Part shown: positions 11,216 to 23,358 of the stretch, piece after piece
Layout: each line of letters begins with the position of its first letter
Numbering within the stretch: position 1 is the first letter of the stretch
Assembly (NCBI RefSeq): GCF_000350225.1
Contig: NW_005179085.1
Span: 108,643-172,642, forward strand
Direction: 5' to 3'
Length of the DNA stretch: 64,000 bases
From: Chondrus crispus
Lineage: Eukaryota; Rhodophyta; Florideophyceae; Gigartinales; Gigartinaceae
The notes under the pieces: generated by a model
What the model was told of the DNA's origin: nothing
Seen by the model: the letters and a program-made list of their open reading frames with translations, nothing else
Databases searched by the model: none
Translations under genes and position numbers: made by a program

Positions 11216-13212
11216 CCATGTCGGAGATAGCATGTGTTCACATCTGGGAAGACTCTAGTGCATCACCTCACGCAAGATAGTATATGTACAGTACATACTT
11301 CTGTAATATTTTATATATAACGCATAACTGTTCAATCTGCAAGGTCAGAGTTCGTTGGCTTGATTCTAAAGTTGACACTGGCTTTTTTGAAAAGGGCTTC
11401 TTCTAGTGAAAAAGCTTGTTGACTACTTTATCATAAAACGATAAATAGTGTATTTCTCTTTCAAAACCTTAATCTGTGTAAGATGGGGAACACGTTTTGG
11501 CGGGGTTTCTACTTGTGTCGAATCTACATCTACATCCAGAAGCTTTTACAACAGGCAAAAAAATGGTACAGTAATTGGGAGAGATGGAGAGTGATTGAAC
11601 TCAAAGGGCGATATCCAGTGGACTTTCCCTAAAATTCAAGATCTTTGTATTTTTTATGTCGAAAACAGTGTTTTAAGGCTTACAGATACGTAAATAATCA
11701 GTCTTTCAAAAAGTTTTCGAAGTCGTGGGGATTTTGGAAGCCATGGGGGATAAGAACCTGTATGAAGCCCATCCAAGATTTAACATATGTCTATGAAGTG
11801 CACAGTTTAATTTCAATATCCCCACTGCACCTTTTCTGACAACAGTTTCTTACGACATGATTTGTCGTAAGAAACTGTTGCCATCTCAATTACGCTGAAG
11901 CTGAACTTGTTGTTGTGATGTTTGAGTTGTCCTTCAGAGCGACCCGCAGGTACCCCTTTGAGCCCTCCGGGATCCCGTCAACGTGGCTTCGGAAGAGCAA
12001 GATAATAAACCAGTTGCGACATAGTCATTCAGCATCGTTGTGACATTATTGATGGCACCACCTAGGGCATGAAATAGCATCTGGGCGGTACATCATTAAC
12101 AGCACCCAGTTGCTGAAGACTTTACCGCAGATGGATTAATTCCATTCTGAAGCGACAACCACAAGCTGAGAACGGACTGTGGCAATTCTGTTGAATAGGC
12201 CTGTCGGAATGTTTTCCAGTGCCAAGAAGATGAAAAGAAGGTAGGCGTTGACGTGAAACGATTCTCAACTTCAAAGCTCTGTTGAAAAAAAGGTCATCAG
12301 CAAATTTCTTTCTTCGCTGTACAGTGAGAGAATGTGTGTGATGCTTAATAGCGACAGCATCGTACAATTGAAACCGCTAGAATTTTGAGGAGGTGAAAGA
12401 AACTTCGCAAATCCCAACCGGGTCACAGGTCGAGAATTTGCCAGATGATTTTCGACTCCATCGAAGTCGAAAAATGAAGAACCAGGGACAGAACGGCGGG
12501 GGTAACTTGTTTTCAATCTTCTTCTCGTTTCTGCTGAGCCCTCGGGATGTGCACATTCACAGCCACGAACCGGATCCCAAGCACCTACAGGACCTTGCGA
12601 GACAAATGAAGAAGTGAAGTACGTGAGAGCCTGTAAGCAGTTCATTCACAGTGCTGGAAGGAACCTTTCTCCTTCATTTACGTACCGGAGACCGGGATAT
12701 CAGGGGCCCACTGATGTCTCGAAAAGCACTTTTAATACCTTTCAGAATCTTGCAAGACATTCGACGTTGTACACTCTTTCTGTATGTTGCCCAGGGCGTG
12801 TTATCGCATTGTATGGTTCAAGAAGCATGATCCGTGTACAGGAGCTGAAAAGAATCTACATGTCGTGCCTGTATCATGCTTTTCCCAGATTAGGAGCTAT
12901 CATGTACACAGAAATGCCACGAGATATGTAGAAGCAAACTTTCGAGAACGTGTGGTGGCGGTTTCAGAATGTGGCAGGGATTGGATGTACAAAGAAAGAC
13001 GCTGAGTTGAGCATGAATTTTCAATAACAGTCTTGAAGACGTCTCGCGAGATCAAACTGATTTCGAACCGAACAATCGTCTCGTTGGCATTTCGTGTCAG
13101 AGAGGTGGAAGCCATGACGGTACATGCTCCGTTTGGGTTCTTTCAACAAAATTTCGCTCTACACGTACTTATGTTTCCAAAAGTGCTGTTGTACACTAAT
13201 CCTCTCGAGTGA
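11216..13212. other. No gene recognised
   Basis: AT-rich intergenic or decayed sequence. Short frames on both strands (for example 12,271-12,645 minus) have no motif or repeated pattern. The only structure I see is the hairpin at 11,840-11,880. Confidence 0.5.
11840..11880. repeat. Perfect 17-bp hairpin
   Basis: Arms 11,840-11,856 and 11,864-11,880 are exact reverse complements (CAACAGTTTCTTACGAC on the left) around a 7-nt loop, ATGATTT. No open frame or element explains it. It could be the core of a tiny fold-back element or a structured RNA; neither is shown. Confidence 0.8.
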
Positions 13213-13461
13213 TAAAACATTTTCGAAGTAGTTCAACTGATGGTCCCTATTGCCCTTGGACCTGTGAAGGTACAGGAAATTGTACAGATCAATGTCAGTA
13301 CTTGTCGGTACACTTTTTTCCTCTGGAGAGCTCGCGAAATTTCATATTGTTTTTTGAAGAGAGGTTTTGTCGTTCTTTTTAAGTATGGCTGAGATTTTCA
13401 TACCTTCACAGGACGTGCAAGGGCATACGGACATTAGTTGAACTACTTCGAAAATGTTTTA
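13213..13461. mobile_element. Fold-back MITE with about 60-bp arms
   Basis: The left arm (13,213-13,272) and right arm (13,401-13,461) are near-perfect reverse complements; both contain AACATTTTCGAAGTAGTTC and the block TGCCCTTG. The arms are separated by about 128 bp of AT-rich sequence with no frame. Each arm is bordered by TA, which would fit a Tc1/mariner-type miniature element with a TA target duplication. No transposase is present, so mobility would have been supplied in trans. Confidence 0.7.
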
Positions 13462-16400
13462 TGTCTCTAAAATGTCGCAAACAGCGCTCAGGAGACACAA
13501 CGTAGCATTGCATTGGATGCCAATGGAAGTTCATAAGACCAAAGCAAGCATGAAACGAACATGAGATAAGCAACCGTCTACCATTTTCAAAACGATTGAA
13601 TTCGTTTGATGTCTTTTACAGTTGCCACATCCAATTCCCGGAATGTTCTGCACTCCAGAGCATGGTACAGGGTATCTAAGCCACAAATACTATAATATGG
13701 TATTGCAATATTATTGCAGATTATTGATGGCGCCGAATCAATTGAAAGCCGCTGCTACGTTATCATTGGAAACTCTTCATTGTGCAGCCATTTTTTGGTT
13801 CTCTTCCGTGACGAAAAGCGTAGATAAGTACGTGACTTGTTGAAATGTGGAAAATAGTTGATGAGGGGGTTCCTTAATTGATTCGATGCATTGAACACGA
13901 GACAATAGTTTGTAATTTAGTTATACGTAGCAGCTTGTACCTATACCGGTATCATATCTTTGTGTCATGTGAATATGGACAAGCGCATTTGACATCATAA
14001 GGCATAGGAAGCTATAAGAATGTATTAGAATAATCCGCAACAGTTTTTTAAATTGTGGTAGGTTCTGATGAAATACCATGAAACTCTATTTGTCCCGACT
14101 TTGCTGTAAGAGCGACTTTCCCACTTTTCTTTGTGAAGTTCTTGAGGCTGCAATTGCCTGAATGACCGTCAAGAGTGCCACTTTCTGTTTACTGTTTAAT
14201 GCTTGAACCATTTCTGTAGTCTTCGGCTTCATGATTGGTGCAGCCACTTTGGTGTTGTAGCGAAATCGACAAGTGCCCAAACAATAAAAATATTTACTGT
14301 ATAATTCTTGTGCTTCTATGCCTCGGCGGCTGGAGACTGTCCTTTGGCAGCTAGCTGAGACAATCGTAAATTGCAGATGTTATTTCAAAGGGCTTCATTA
14401 ATATCTACGGACGTGTAGAGAAAAGAATTCACAAATGCTCTGCAGCGGCTGTTGCAAAATGTAGCGACGTAGTTTTGCTTTCGAAGAAGTACAACCAACT
14501 CCAAGGGCCTACGGCCTCACAATGAATATTTATACAGTTCATTGATAATATGTGCTCGTACTGAGCTTCCTTCACCAGCGTAGGTAGTAGTTTGTTGATT
14601 TGATAATCGATAGCAATTGCTGCGGCATGTTTCGAAAGACACAGCACGGTACTGAATAGCACTTGTAAGAGAAGCCAAAATTCAAATATTATAAAAGTCG
14701 TGTTTTAACTGCTGAAAAGTTTTATGCTTGAGCAACTGAACACTCCTTGCAGATAATAAAGAGCAAGTACACACAGGCAGGGACTGAGAACATCTTGGCC
14801 TTGGGTTTTCTTAGCATCGCGAAATCGTTTTGTACACTCAGCAAACAAACTATCTGGCCCGTTCCCTCCACAATTGTATCCAATGTGAAGCTTCTGTTCA
14901 GCATCTGCAAACAACATCTACTGTGGGTCAAAAGAGAGCAAGAGATAAAATAAGCGGGCTTTTCTCACTAGAAAATAATTCACCCTCGTCTTCTTTATCA
15001 GTTCCAGTTGGGTCAATGTCATTACCAGCAGGTTTGCATTTTGTTCTGTATGAATATATTCTGATGAATGAAAAGGATGGTTCCGTTGTAGCCTTTACCG
15101 ATACTATAATAATGATTCAGTCACGATATCGTTTTCGCATTTGTCTTGTGAACTAGACAGAAGTTTACCAACTTACCAACTCCTCCATCAAGTTATGACA
15201 TTGAAACATATATTAGAAAATAACCTAGGCAGGTTTCATGATCGTTCTATAACAAACATTATGTTCAACATCCTGAAGGCCATGGACAAACTTCATGAAT
15301 ATATACATTCTGAAGATGGTCGACAAACTTCATGATTGTAATCATTAAATCGGTTTCTCCGCTCAACAAACCCTTGTGCCTTCCTCCAGATATAATATGT
15401 TCTATACATAATTGGTTCATGGAAGGGGGTGACTTCGCGTAGGTATTATGGATAGTCAACTCGCAATTTGAATCTTGAGTGGCAAAATTGTTTTTTAAAG
15501 CAAAGAAGGGTTTCAAGAATCCACATGCATGCAGTGGAAACTGTTTTAAATTGCATGTGATGTGCAGAGAATCCAGCCGGAAAGTAGTAATCAAAATCAT
15601 GAATTCCATGTCGCAATTATCACTGGAAATTACACTCGTCCTCCTTCTGATCACCTTACAGCAGTTTTTGATTTGATCGCAGGATTCCATTTCCATGGAC
15701 CTGTTTCTTTCGCATTGACAAATTCTTATGCTTGAACAGCATTCCACTTCAATAATGAATGGTACCATGAATTCAAAGCATGGTGGTATGTATGAATGTC
15801 GGACATCGTTGTGTTCATGGCTCTGTCAGGGCCACTCTAGTGCCCAAGAAATAGGCGACCTCAGATGAGGTCAATTCACCTCGTATGAGGCCACTTTTCA
15901 AATTTTCTAGACTTGTCCTTACGAGAAGAAGGATAAAGATGCCATTGCCAAGGGCAATCACCTTGAGATTGGTGTCCAAATGGTCTCTAGGATTATTTTC
16001 AGGAGAAGGGCATTCAATACTGCATCGCGCCTATCAGTATGATAAACGGAAAAGACAAATTTAGTATTCTGTGCATCAAGACTTACTAGTATTGCCTACA
16101 GTACTTTCATAAACCGTTCTCGGGGCCTCCCTGTCATTACGCGTCATAAAGGCAAGTTCATGCACGTTTCAAAGAAAGATCACCAAATTTAAAGCTGTCG
16201 AACTGCCGAGAAAAGTGCAGGGCCCCATGATGAACAAATTTCCTTCCCGTAGAGTATATTCGACGATATTAATAAAACTGTTACAACCTCTCCAATAGTA
16301 CAACATTATACGGACAAAAAGTAGAACAACTGTTATCACAAAGAAATCGAGCGATCTCGGCAGGCAAATTACTAATATTGCATTCCAGTGTTGTTAAGAT

Positions 16401-17640
16401 CATATCGTCTCCGCTGCTGTTTGTAGAATGTGTGTTGCAACGCGCTGGCCTATGACCAAACAAAACAGAAATATAAAAGGTGCGCGGTGACCCTTTAGAA
16501 TTGTTCAAAGAAACGTATTCTCATATATCTCTTTAGTGGTGAGAGCAAATGCACGCAGCGCGATTGGAGACTAGAGCGTATCTATGGTAACATGTTTCGA
16601 CACTGTTGGTCTTGTCTTAGTCTTCATTATTTCGAATTATGACTGACCTCTTTATGTCTCTTCGTGTTAAGCTATGCTCAATGTGGTTCCATCCAGACAA
16701 GACACAGTACAAATAGGACAATGCCAATAAGGCGCTATCTACTCAGTAGGAAATAAAGGCGCTGTCGCCTCCGCCACGACCGGTGGTCGGAGGCATCGGA
16801 CCAGTTCCTGGCATCACACTCAAAACAGGTGCATAAAGTAGTTGAAAAGGCTTGCAAACCACTGTAGACTCCAGTTGTTAGCTAAATAGCATGTATGCTG
16901 GACTTAACGGCGCAATGATGAACTGTGGAAGGATCCACGTTGAGTACCAGATATCGGTGTAGTATGCAGTACTCCTCAATCATCGATATAATCTTAGACG
17001 AATTATCGCGAACGCACTACGTGTCAGTAACAGGTTCTATCAATGGTCATTAAACTTGGTCTTTAGAACCGTTTGCATCAAAAATGGCACTGCAGTACTT
17101 GAGGAGATAAGTGATAGATGAACAATAATAATGCCAGACTTCTCAACGCGATAAACCGGGGACGATAGAAACGTTACACCAGATAGTTCTCCTGAGCTGT
17201 AAGTACCCATGGGACACGCATACTAGAGAAGTAATGCCGTCGAGGGCGATATGCGCACCCGACATCGTTGCCCGAAGGCAGGGACGACAAGGCAGGAGCA
17301 CCATCACCATCTCAATAACTAGGGGACAGATTCCCACGGATGGCCCGTGGTTCAGCAATGTCCTCAGTGTCTGTCGACAATCTAAGGATTCATGCTCTCT
17401 CGAGCCTTGACCGATTAGTGTTGGCTACGATTATTGTGTATTCGTGGTTCAATCGTTTCCCCATTTTTCAGTAGCACTTGTTCTCTCTCTCTATATATAT
17501 ATAACAATTCAATAGTGTCAATTGGACCGGTAGTCCTCATATGAGGACAAAAGTTATTTTAATTTTTCTACACAACGGAACGCGCGATAGCAATTCTGAG
17601 TTTTGCAATCAGAAGGCCGTCAGTACAGGTAAAGCACTTG
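13462..17640. other. No gene recognised
   Basis: About 4 kb of AT-rich sequence. Minus-strand frames at 14,086-14,280, 14,429-14,662 and 14,705-14,917 have somewhat protein-like composition but no domain I know, and they do not join. A short imperfect inverted repeat lies at about 16,767-16,794 (GCCTCCG...CGGAGGC). It may contain decayed coding sequence, but nothing can be named. Confidence 0.4.
17482..17503. repeat. CT/TA microsatellite
   Basis: A run of CT repeats passes directly into a run of TA repeats. Simple-sequence repeat with no other signal around it. Confidence 0.7.
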
Positions 17641-18350
17641 CTTGCCAATTTTAGCAGATGGGGACTCATTGGTGCACATAAAGGCGATTAAAAGAAGACG
17701 TTGGCTTACAGAAAGCATTTTCTTCAAGCTAAATCTATACCAGTAGCATAGAAACATGGCCTTGAGTACTTTCTATTCGGTTCCAACCTCGGAAAATTTT
17801 AAAACGAGTCAACGTACCAAAAAAAGGTAAACTGTGGACATCAGAATTGAAAAGAAATAAACTTTGCAGATTTCTATTTTGTGACAACGTTTGGCCGGAT
17901 AGACACTAGCTATTGTACTCTCGAAATCCCCCAGCAAAGGAGCTGTTTGTAGCTACGCCATTTGCAATGTCTCTCGAAACCCCCAGCAAGGAATCGTGAA
18001 CGCAAAGCATGATTTCACTTCTGTTTTTTTGCAATTAAAATTTCATTATCACAGTTAAAGCACCTACTCTTCAATTCCAACGAAAACCAACTCGTCGACG
18101 AACATGAATGTATTCAAAATAATAAGTCGGTTTGCAGAAAGCATTTTTCTTTGAGGTAATTTTATACCCGTAGTGTAGAAACATTCTGTAGAGTGTTTCC
18201 TGTTTGGTTTTACTTCAGAAAAATTATAAAACGAGTCAACTTCCAAAAGAAAAATAGAACCCGTGGATATCACAGTTAAAAAACAGACTTCACACATTTT
18301 TACGCAATGATAACGCTTGGCCAGATACACACTAGTATCTAGACGACAAG
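17641..18350. repeat. Diverged tandem duplication, about 424-bp period
   Basis: The block around 17,705-17,925 recurs in the same order at about 18,128-18,350. Shared words include CAGAAAGCATTTT (17,710 and 18,134), TAGAAACAT, and AAAACGAGTCAAC. Copies differ by many substitutions and small gaps, so the duplication is old. Between them a smaller duplication repeats CTCTCGAAA(T/C)CCCCCAGCAA about 53 bp apart. No open frame is kept. Confidence 0.6.
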
Positions 18351-19124
18351 TGAACTCCTATGAAGTCACTTTGCAACTTATTTTTCTCCACGGGTGCTGT
18401 TTCAACAAGAAGGAAAAAGAACCTCTCCCACCGCAGTTGACTTCTGCGTGGCGGAAGGGTGGAGAATGTTGGGATCTGCACGTCTTTTCCAGCCCTTCTC
18501 AGAATGCCTAAAAAAGGCCTGTTTGAGCAACCGCTGTGGTGCAAGGAACGATGACTCTGTTTTACTGGGAGCCTCCGGAAATTATTTTTTGTGTCGGAGT
18601 TATACTTTTCTTTTTTGTGCACAAAAAATGAGTTTTGTCACGGAAACGCTTTGGCACACAATGTGCGTCCCTCTACTATACGCACGATTTGTACTCACTG
18701 GACGCCAAAGATGACGCCGTCAAAGCTCTATCTACAGATAATTTGGATTGTACGCGCGCGCATTCTGGCATTTGTACAATATACATTTAACCTAGCATGG
18801 GGTCGCCCGTCCGAGAAAACGGCGCGTTAGGTATGCGCTATGTACCGTTTTTGTGTTGTAAAATCCCGGTTTTAGAGAGATTACGCCTAGACAATTCTGG
18901 AAATAAAATTACAGAATTCTGCAATACGTGTACTACTTGTAAATAATTGCAGAATTCTGCAACCGTGCCGTGATGATAATTGCGAAAATGTGATCTGCTA
19001 CAGAAAACCCAGCTGCAATACATGTGAGCAATTCGATGCTCATTTGGCGCCAACTCTCATCACCTTCCCCTTCATCACCTCCCTCGTCATATTTGCCCTA
19101 CTCGATCATTTCAAACGTTTCGCA
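18351..19124. other. No gene recognised; two near-identical palindromes
   Basis: Contains a 16-bp perfect palindrome TTGCAGAATTCTGCAA at 18,947-18,962 and a close copy at 18,909-18,924. Overlapping plus- and minus-strand frames at 18,332-18,830 have no motif. The left end of the Harbinger element may lie here, but I could not find its terminal repeat. Confidence 0.4.
18909..18962. repeat. Pair of CAGAATTCTG palindromes
   Basis: Two palindromic blocks 38 bp apart, each built on CAGAATTCTG. The second is a perfect 16-mer. They could be a binding site for a dimeric protein, or sub-terminal transposase sites of the neighbouring Harbinger element; the sequence alone does not decide. Confidence 0.6.
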
Positions 19125-19854
19125 ATGGCTGACGTTATTCCTTCCTCACCTGCGACAAGAAACTCTGACGACGGCGCCAGTAAGAGCAAGGCTGGGTGAC
19201 AGTCGTGATTTTCTATCAAAGAGGACCGCATCCTCGTTCGCGAGGTGGCAGCTGCGAACGCTCATCTGGCGGCGTTTGGAGAAATGCGAGCAAAATCTGA
19301 GCAAGCCGCTACCAAGGTCAACGAAAACGAGACCATAAAGGAGACGGTGACATGGAAAAGCGTCCGTGATTGCTACAAGCGAATTCAGGAGAAATTTGAC
19401 AAGCGGGACAGTTGAGAGCGCCAAATATCAGGCGTTAGAGGCCGGAGAACTGGATGAGCTCTTAATGGAGATGATGCGGGCGTGAGATGACACTTTGGCG
19501 CAAAAGGCGTGTAAGAAGACTGCGCAGCGCGAAAGAGATGATGAGAAAGACCGAATTGGAAAGGCCGTCGTCGCTTCTGCGACGAAGTGCAAGACCGACG
19601 AGTCACGAAGGGCGTCGGACGATGATGACATGGGCTGTGCGCGGAAGAAGAAGGTGAAGGCGAAAGGTTCGCGCATAGAGTCGTCTATGGACATGGCCGT
19701 TTTCACCCGCAACCTTCGGAATACTGACCTCGCACGTGTCGACCTAGACCGCGAGCTGTTGCAGTTCGAAGGCAGGCGTTGCAAAACAGACGGCTCTGAG
19801 CGCGAACGTCAGCGAGAAGAGCGACGCGAGGAGCGCGATAAATTCATGAGCTAG
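19125..19854 (+). pseudogene. Harbinger accessory protein, Myb/SANT-like, frameshifted
   Basis: In Harbinger elements this second protein binds DNA and helps bring the transposase to the ends. The ATG at 19,125 opens a short frame that soon stops. The informative reading is in another frame at about 19,215-19,403: KEDRILVREVAAAN, then TVTWKSVRDCYKRIQEKFDK, a trihelix/Myb-type pattern with spaced Trp and basic residues. A further shift leads to ALEAGELDELLMEMM, then a long charged helix rich in Arg, Lys and Glu (19,495-19,854). At least two frame changes break the gene. Its position tail to tail with a Harbinger transposase supports the call. Confidence 0.65.
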
Positions 19855-20076
19855 AGTTAGCTAAGTGCAAACGCCTGATACAAACTCTGAACCGTAAGTA
19901 AATAAAGGGCTCCCTAGCCCGCTTTCAAATGTTGTTTACTAAAGAAAAATGACTTTTCCCTACTTTATCTGCACTAAAGCTCGTAAGCTCGCATTGGCGG
20001 ACTTTGTCCTCGCCCCTCGTCTAACCGCGCGGAGCGAAACGGAGCGCGGGCAGACCAGGAGCAAGGCTCACTGCCA

Positions 20077-21214
20077 TCAATCCTTATGCGCTATATTCCC
20101 TTCCAACATCGGTAGTGTGCAGTTAGAGGAACGCGCAATCTGATTTGGATGAATGCAGTTACGCATAATGCACAGAAGCATTCCGGTCATGTATAGAGAC
20201 CCGACTGGAGACTCCAAAACTTTCATTTTGCGCTTGTAGTCAAGGTTCGAAAAGTACATTTTGACTTCTTTAAATATCCATTCGACTGTGATTCTGGCGG
20301 GGGACATCGTCTTATTAAACGCTCTTTGCGGGCACTTAGATTACTGCCTTGATAAGGCAATTCGAGGTACCATCTCCTACTGTAACCAGGGTCCCCGTAT
20401 ATGCAATACCTTTTTCCTCCGATATCCAATAAATTAGGTAGCTGCTCCTCGAGGCCGCTCCTGATGTAGAGAGTCCAATCCTGTCTTCTGCCTTGTGTTG
20501 GTCCATATGCATGCAGAATGAGGCCATCAGGACTGTTCACAACTTGAAACTTTAAGGAATGTTTTCTTTTGTGTCCATTATACGCTACTATTTGAGTGTC
20601 GTATCCAGTGGGGCGAGCTATACCGGTAACGGTGCCATCAATGAATCCTGCAGTGCAGTTGTGTAGTCCATCTGTTTTGTCCTTGACAGCATCAGCATAC
20701 ATTTCTGCTCGAGTCTGGAGGAAACTGCTGCTGATTTCTCCTGTTATCAAGCCCATTCGTGCTTCTAGAAAGTGTTCTATGGCTTCCCGAAAGATCTCTG
20801 ATAGTTGGGAAGTGTGCTTACCAAATAAATATTCCATTTCTCTCCACCTTAACGGTGTCGAAAGTCGACGTAGAATGACGCACGTTGCCAGAATTGGAGA
20901 GACAGCATAGCGGGAGCCATCTGTATGGCTATGCGTGTTAGGCCACGAAATAGCGTGTATCATTCTTGTGACGTTCGCTTTACTGAAACGGAAGTATAGA
21001 ACGCATTCAGAATCGCTAAAACTATTGAAGTTAAACGTGAATTGGGAAAGGCCTATGCGGTGGCTACGAGAGAGTGCCTTATTCATCTCCGCTTGTTCTT
21101 CGGTAATCTTCGACGAAAAACATGATAGACATCTAGTTGAAGAAGCGGCGGATGATGGATTGTGCTGACGTCTCTTAGCGAGGGACAACAACGCCACACT
21201 GAGTTGAACCTCTC
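20077..21214 (-). pseudogene. PIF/Harbinger transposase (DDE_Tnp_4), frameshifted
   Basis: Catalyses excision and insertion of a Harbinger element. A likely start is the Met of MNKALSRSH at about 21,090; sequence above 21,214 belongs to the inserted LTR. The frame holds the helical N-terminal region (ATCVILRRLSTPLRWREMEYLFG), then GFIDGTV with the first catalytic Asp, YNGHKRKHSLKFQ, and YGDPGYS with the second. At about 20,308 a one-base change shifts frame; the third catalytic residue follows in the new frame (ITVEWIFKEVK, Glu) and the protein runs to 20,077. All three acidic residues survive, so only the frame shift and truncated 5' side stop it from being complete. Confidence 0.85.
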
Positions 21215-21669
21215 TGTAGCATAAACACCCCAACGTCGAGGGGGTGTATGCACAGTCCTGCTAGACCCTGATCGGAGAAGGGAAGCAACCCCAGCTAACG
21301 GAACCGGGCGAGCCCGGGTAGCAGTGATAGAGCGTGTACGGTCGGGGACGCGCGCACGCGGAGGCCTCGCAAGCGGGGCGAGCTTGACCAGTGGCGTGGG
21401 TTCTGGCCAAGCTCTTGCTTGTCCTCCCCCGTCGCCGTCGGTCCGCTCATGTATTTAATGTACAAGTTAGTTTATCATACTACAGTACAGTACGTACTGT
21501 ACTATAGTGCTACTGTGGTCGGCTACAGTAGTGGGTGCGGGTCGCACGTACTGTAGGGCTGTCAGCATTCGGTGCTGACAGCACGCGCGCTCGTGCGCGT
21601 CGTACTGTAGAGCTCGGGCTCTACAGTAGCTGATCTAATCTAAATCTAGTCCCAGGGGGTTATACTACA
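21215..21669 (-). repeat. Family 1b 3' LTR (short form)
   Basis: Plus-strand sequence starts TGTAGCATAAACACC and ends GTTATACTACA, so on the minus strand it runs TG...CA with matching ends. The polypurine motif of a minus-strand element lies just beyond 21,669, marking this as a 3' LTR. It resembles the LTR at 63,305-63,972 in both ends and in the AT-rich ATTTAATGTACA block but is about 210 bp shorter. It cuts into the Harbinger transposase; I see no matching 5-bp duplication in the window. Confidence 0.75.
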
Positions 21670-22707
21670 TGGCCCCCTCCTCAAGAGAGAACGTCCGCGT
21701 TCACCCTACTGGAGGAGGCAACCGTTGTAGTCCTCATTTCGCCGTCGGTGCCCGTCGTTGTTCCCATTCTGTGGCCTCGTTCCATCCTCCTGTGTGCGTC
21801 CTTTCTGGTTCCCCAGCGTGGCGGTCCCTCTCCGTCTGATACAACCCCCTCGCTGTCTGCGCCGGCCCGTGTCGCGTCGCGTACGTCCGCGTTCACATGT
21901 GTTCGTAGAGGGCTGCTAGTGTAATCCAGTCGAACCCCGCTCGTCCCCGGGTCCTACCAACCTCTTTTCCGGTGAGAGTCCGTCTCTCCTCCGCTTAGTC
22001 GTCCGCCTCACAGTCCATCCGTTGTCTCCGATCTCGCCCCGCTTGTCCATCTGGGGACATGGTCGGTCCATCTGCCCCTGGGAACGCCGCAGCGACAGTC
22101 TCTTTTCCTCACGCCGCAGGTCCTGTCACTCCCACGGGGGAGCCGACTCGCCTGTTTCAGAAGACGCGGGGGTCTCGCGCTTCCATTGTATCTGCGCTAT
22201 GGGACGCAGCGTTCTCTCCGGCATCTAGAAACGACGTGCCGCGCCGTTCGGAGTCGTACTCCGGCACTGTAGCTCCGGTCACGCCCGTGGTTGGAACTTC
22301 GAAGGCCCAGCGGCCTCGTAATGCGGGTCCCTCGTCGTGAGGCCTCTGCGTTGCGTATCAGCCCTCCTCGAGGGCGCGTGGCGCGTACGGCCACTGCTGT
22401 CCCTATCGTAAAAACGCCTTGCGTCCCTTCTTCTTTGTAGCCGCACTCCAGAGTATTAATTCCCTTCGTGTCCGGTCTTCAAGCCGTCCGATGCATCTGC
22501 TCGTTAGAGGTTCGTCCTTCTCCCCGCTGTCGACTGCGAGGGCGCGGGCAAGCGGCGTTCGTGCTCTTCTACTTGGACTTCCCTCGCCGTCCGTGTCGAG
22601 GGCGCAGCGCGCGGCGCTCATCGTCCTTGACGCCACTCGCTTTCGGTGGCCAGGGCGCAGCGCGCGGCGGAGGATCTTCCTCGGCGCCCCTCGCCGGCCG
22701 TAGCGAG
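21670..22707 (-). mobile_element. Family 1b 3' internal region, cut by family 1 LTR
   Basis: Begins (minus-strand sense) with the same hairpin-plus-polypurine motif seen in family 1: GAACGTCCGCGTTC lies at about 21,687-21,700, with the C-rich complement of the tract beside the LTR. The rest is GC-rich. A plus-strand frame (22,059-22,340) starts near a position similar to the antisense gene of the full element but is short and has no domain. The piece stops at 22,707 where the plus-strand family 1 LTR begins. Its missing 5' half is plausibly the gag/LTR fragment at 62,464-63,972. Confidence 0.55.
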
Positions 22708-23281
22708 TGTAGCATATCCCCCTCCTTAAATTAGATTTAGATTAGATTTATAACTGTAGAGCCCGAGCCCTACAGTACCTCAGTGCGCGCACACACGTGT
22801 ACGACACGTGTGCAGCGAGCCCCGACGGCTGACAGCACTACAGTGCAGGCCGACCTGCACTACTGTAATGTTATGATAGGTGACTCTGTACATTAAATAT
22901 GAGCGGACCGCCGGCGGTGGAGGACGACAAGCACGGACCTGTCAAGGATCCTCCACCTTGGTCCGCCCGCTTACTTTTAGGTACTTCCGTCCGTTTTACC
23001 TAGGAGTCGCACCGCGCGCGGGTTGAGGACGCGCGCAGCACGCCCACGAGCCGGCTCCGGGTCCGCCCGTCGGTACTGGATCGTCACCCAGTACCGCTCC
23101 GGAGCGTCGAGGCGTAGAACTGCTCGCGCGTGCGCGCGTCCTCCCCGATCCCGCTCTACTATCGCTACCTCGAGCCTGTGCTCGGTGCCGTGGGTGGGCC
23201 GTGCTTCTGTCTTCCCGCCGATCGGGGTCTTTCCGAACTGTCAGTACTCACCCCCTCGTCGTTGGGGGTGATTATACTACA
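22708..23281 (+). repeat. Family 1 5' LTR of the outer plus-strand copy
   Basis: Starts TGTAGCATATCC and ends GATTATACTACA, followed one base later by the primer-binding site, so it is a 5' LTR in plus orientation. It matches the reverse complement of the LTR at 42,346-42,937 closely over its inner two thirds (from about 22,890 on) and less well in the first part. It contains an AT-rich ATTAAATATGAG block that may be the promoter. Confidence 0.85.
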
Positions 23282-23282
23282 G

Positions 23283-23300
23283 TGGTCTCCCGACCTAGAA
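23283..23300 (+). promoter_or_regulatory. tRNA primer-binding site
   Basis: TGGTCTCCCGACCTAGAA, one base after the LTR. Its complement ends in CCA as a tRNA 3' end should. The same 18-mer follows the 5' LTRs at 42,346-42,937, 52,092-53,025 and 63,305-63,972. I cannot name the tRNA. Confidence 0.75.
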
Positions 23301-23358
23301 GACTCTCAAGATCGAACCGAGAAGACTATTGTTTACCTCCGCATCCTTACGCGTCGAG

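Larger units (their letters stand above)
19125..21214. mobile_element. PIF/Harbinger-type element (partial, two genes)
   Basis: A Myb/SANT-like accessory gene on the plus strand and a DDE transposase on the minus strand lie tail to tail with about 220 bp between them. This is the gene pair expected of PIF/Harbinger elements. The right end is lost where a family 1b LTR begins at 21,215. Both genes carry frame breaks. GGGCTCCCTAGCCCGC at about 19,909 resembles a Harbinger terminus but lies between the two genes, so I do not use it as a boundary. Confidence 0.7.

Noticed and set aside
14705..14917. Protein-like minus-strand frame
   Set aside because: Short, no motif, and neighbours do not extend it.
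17380..17470. Possible tRNA gene (GGTTCAATC word)
   Set aside because: No matching acceptor or anticodon stems could be drawn.
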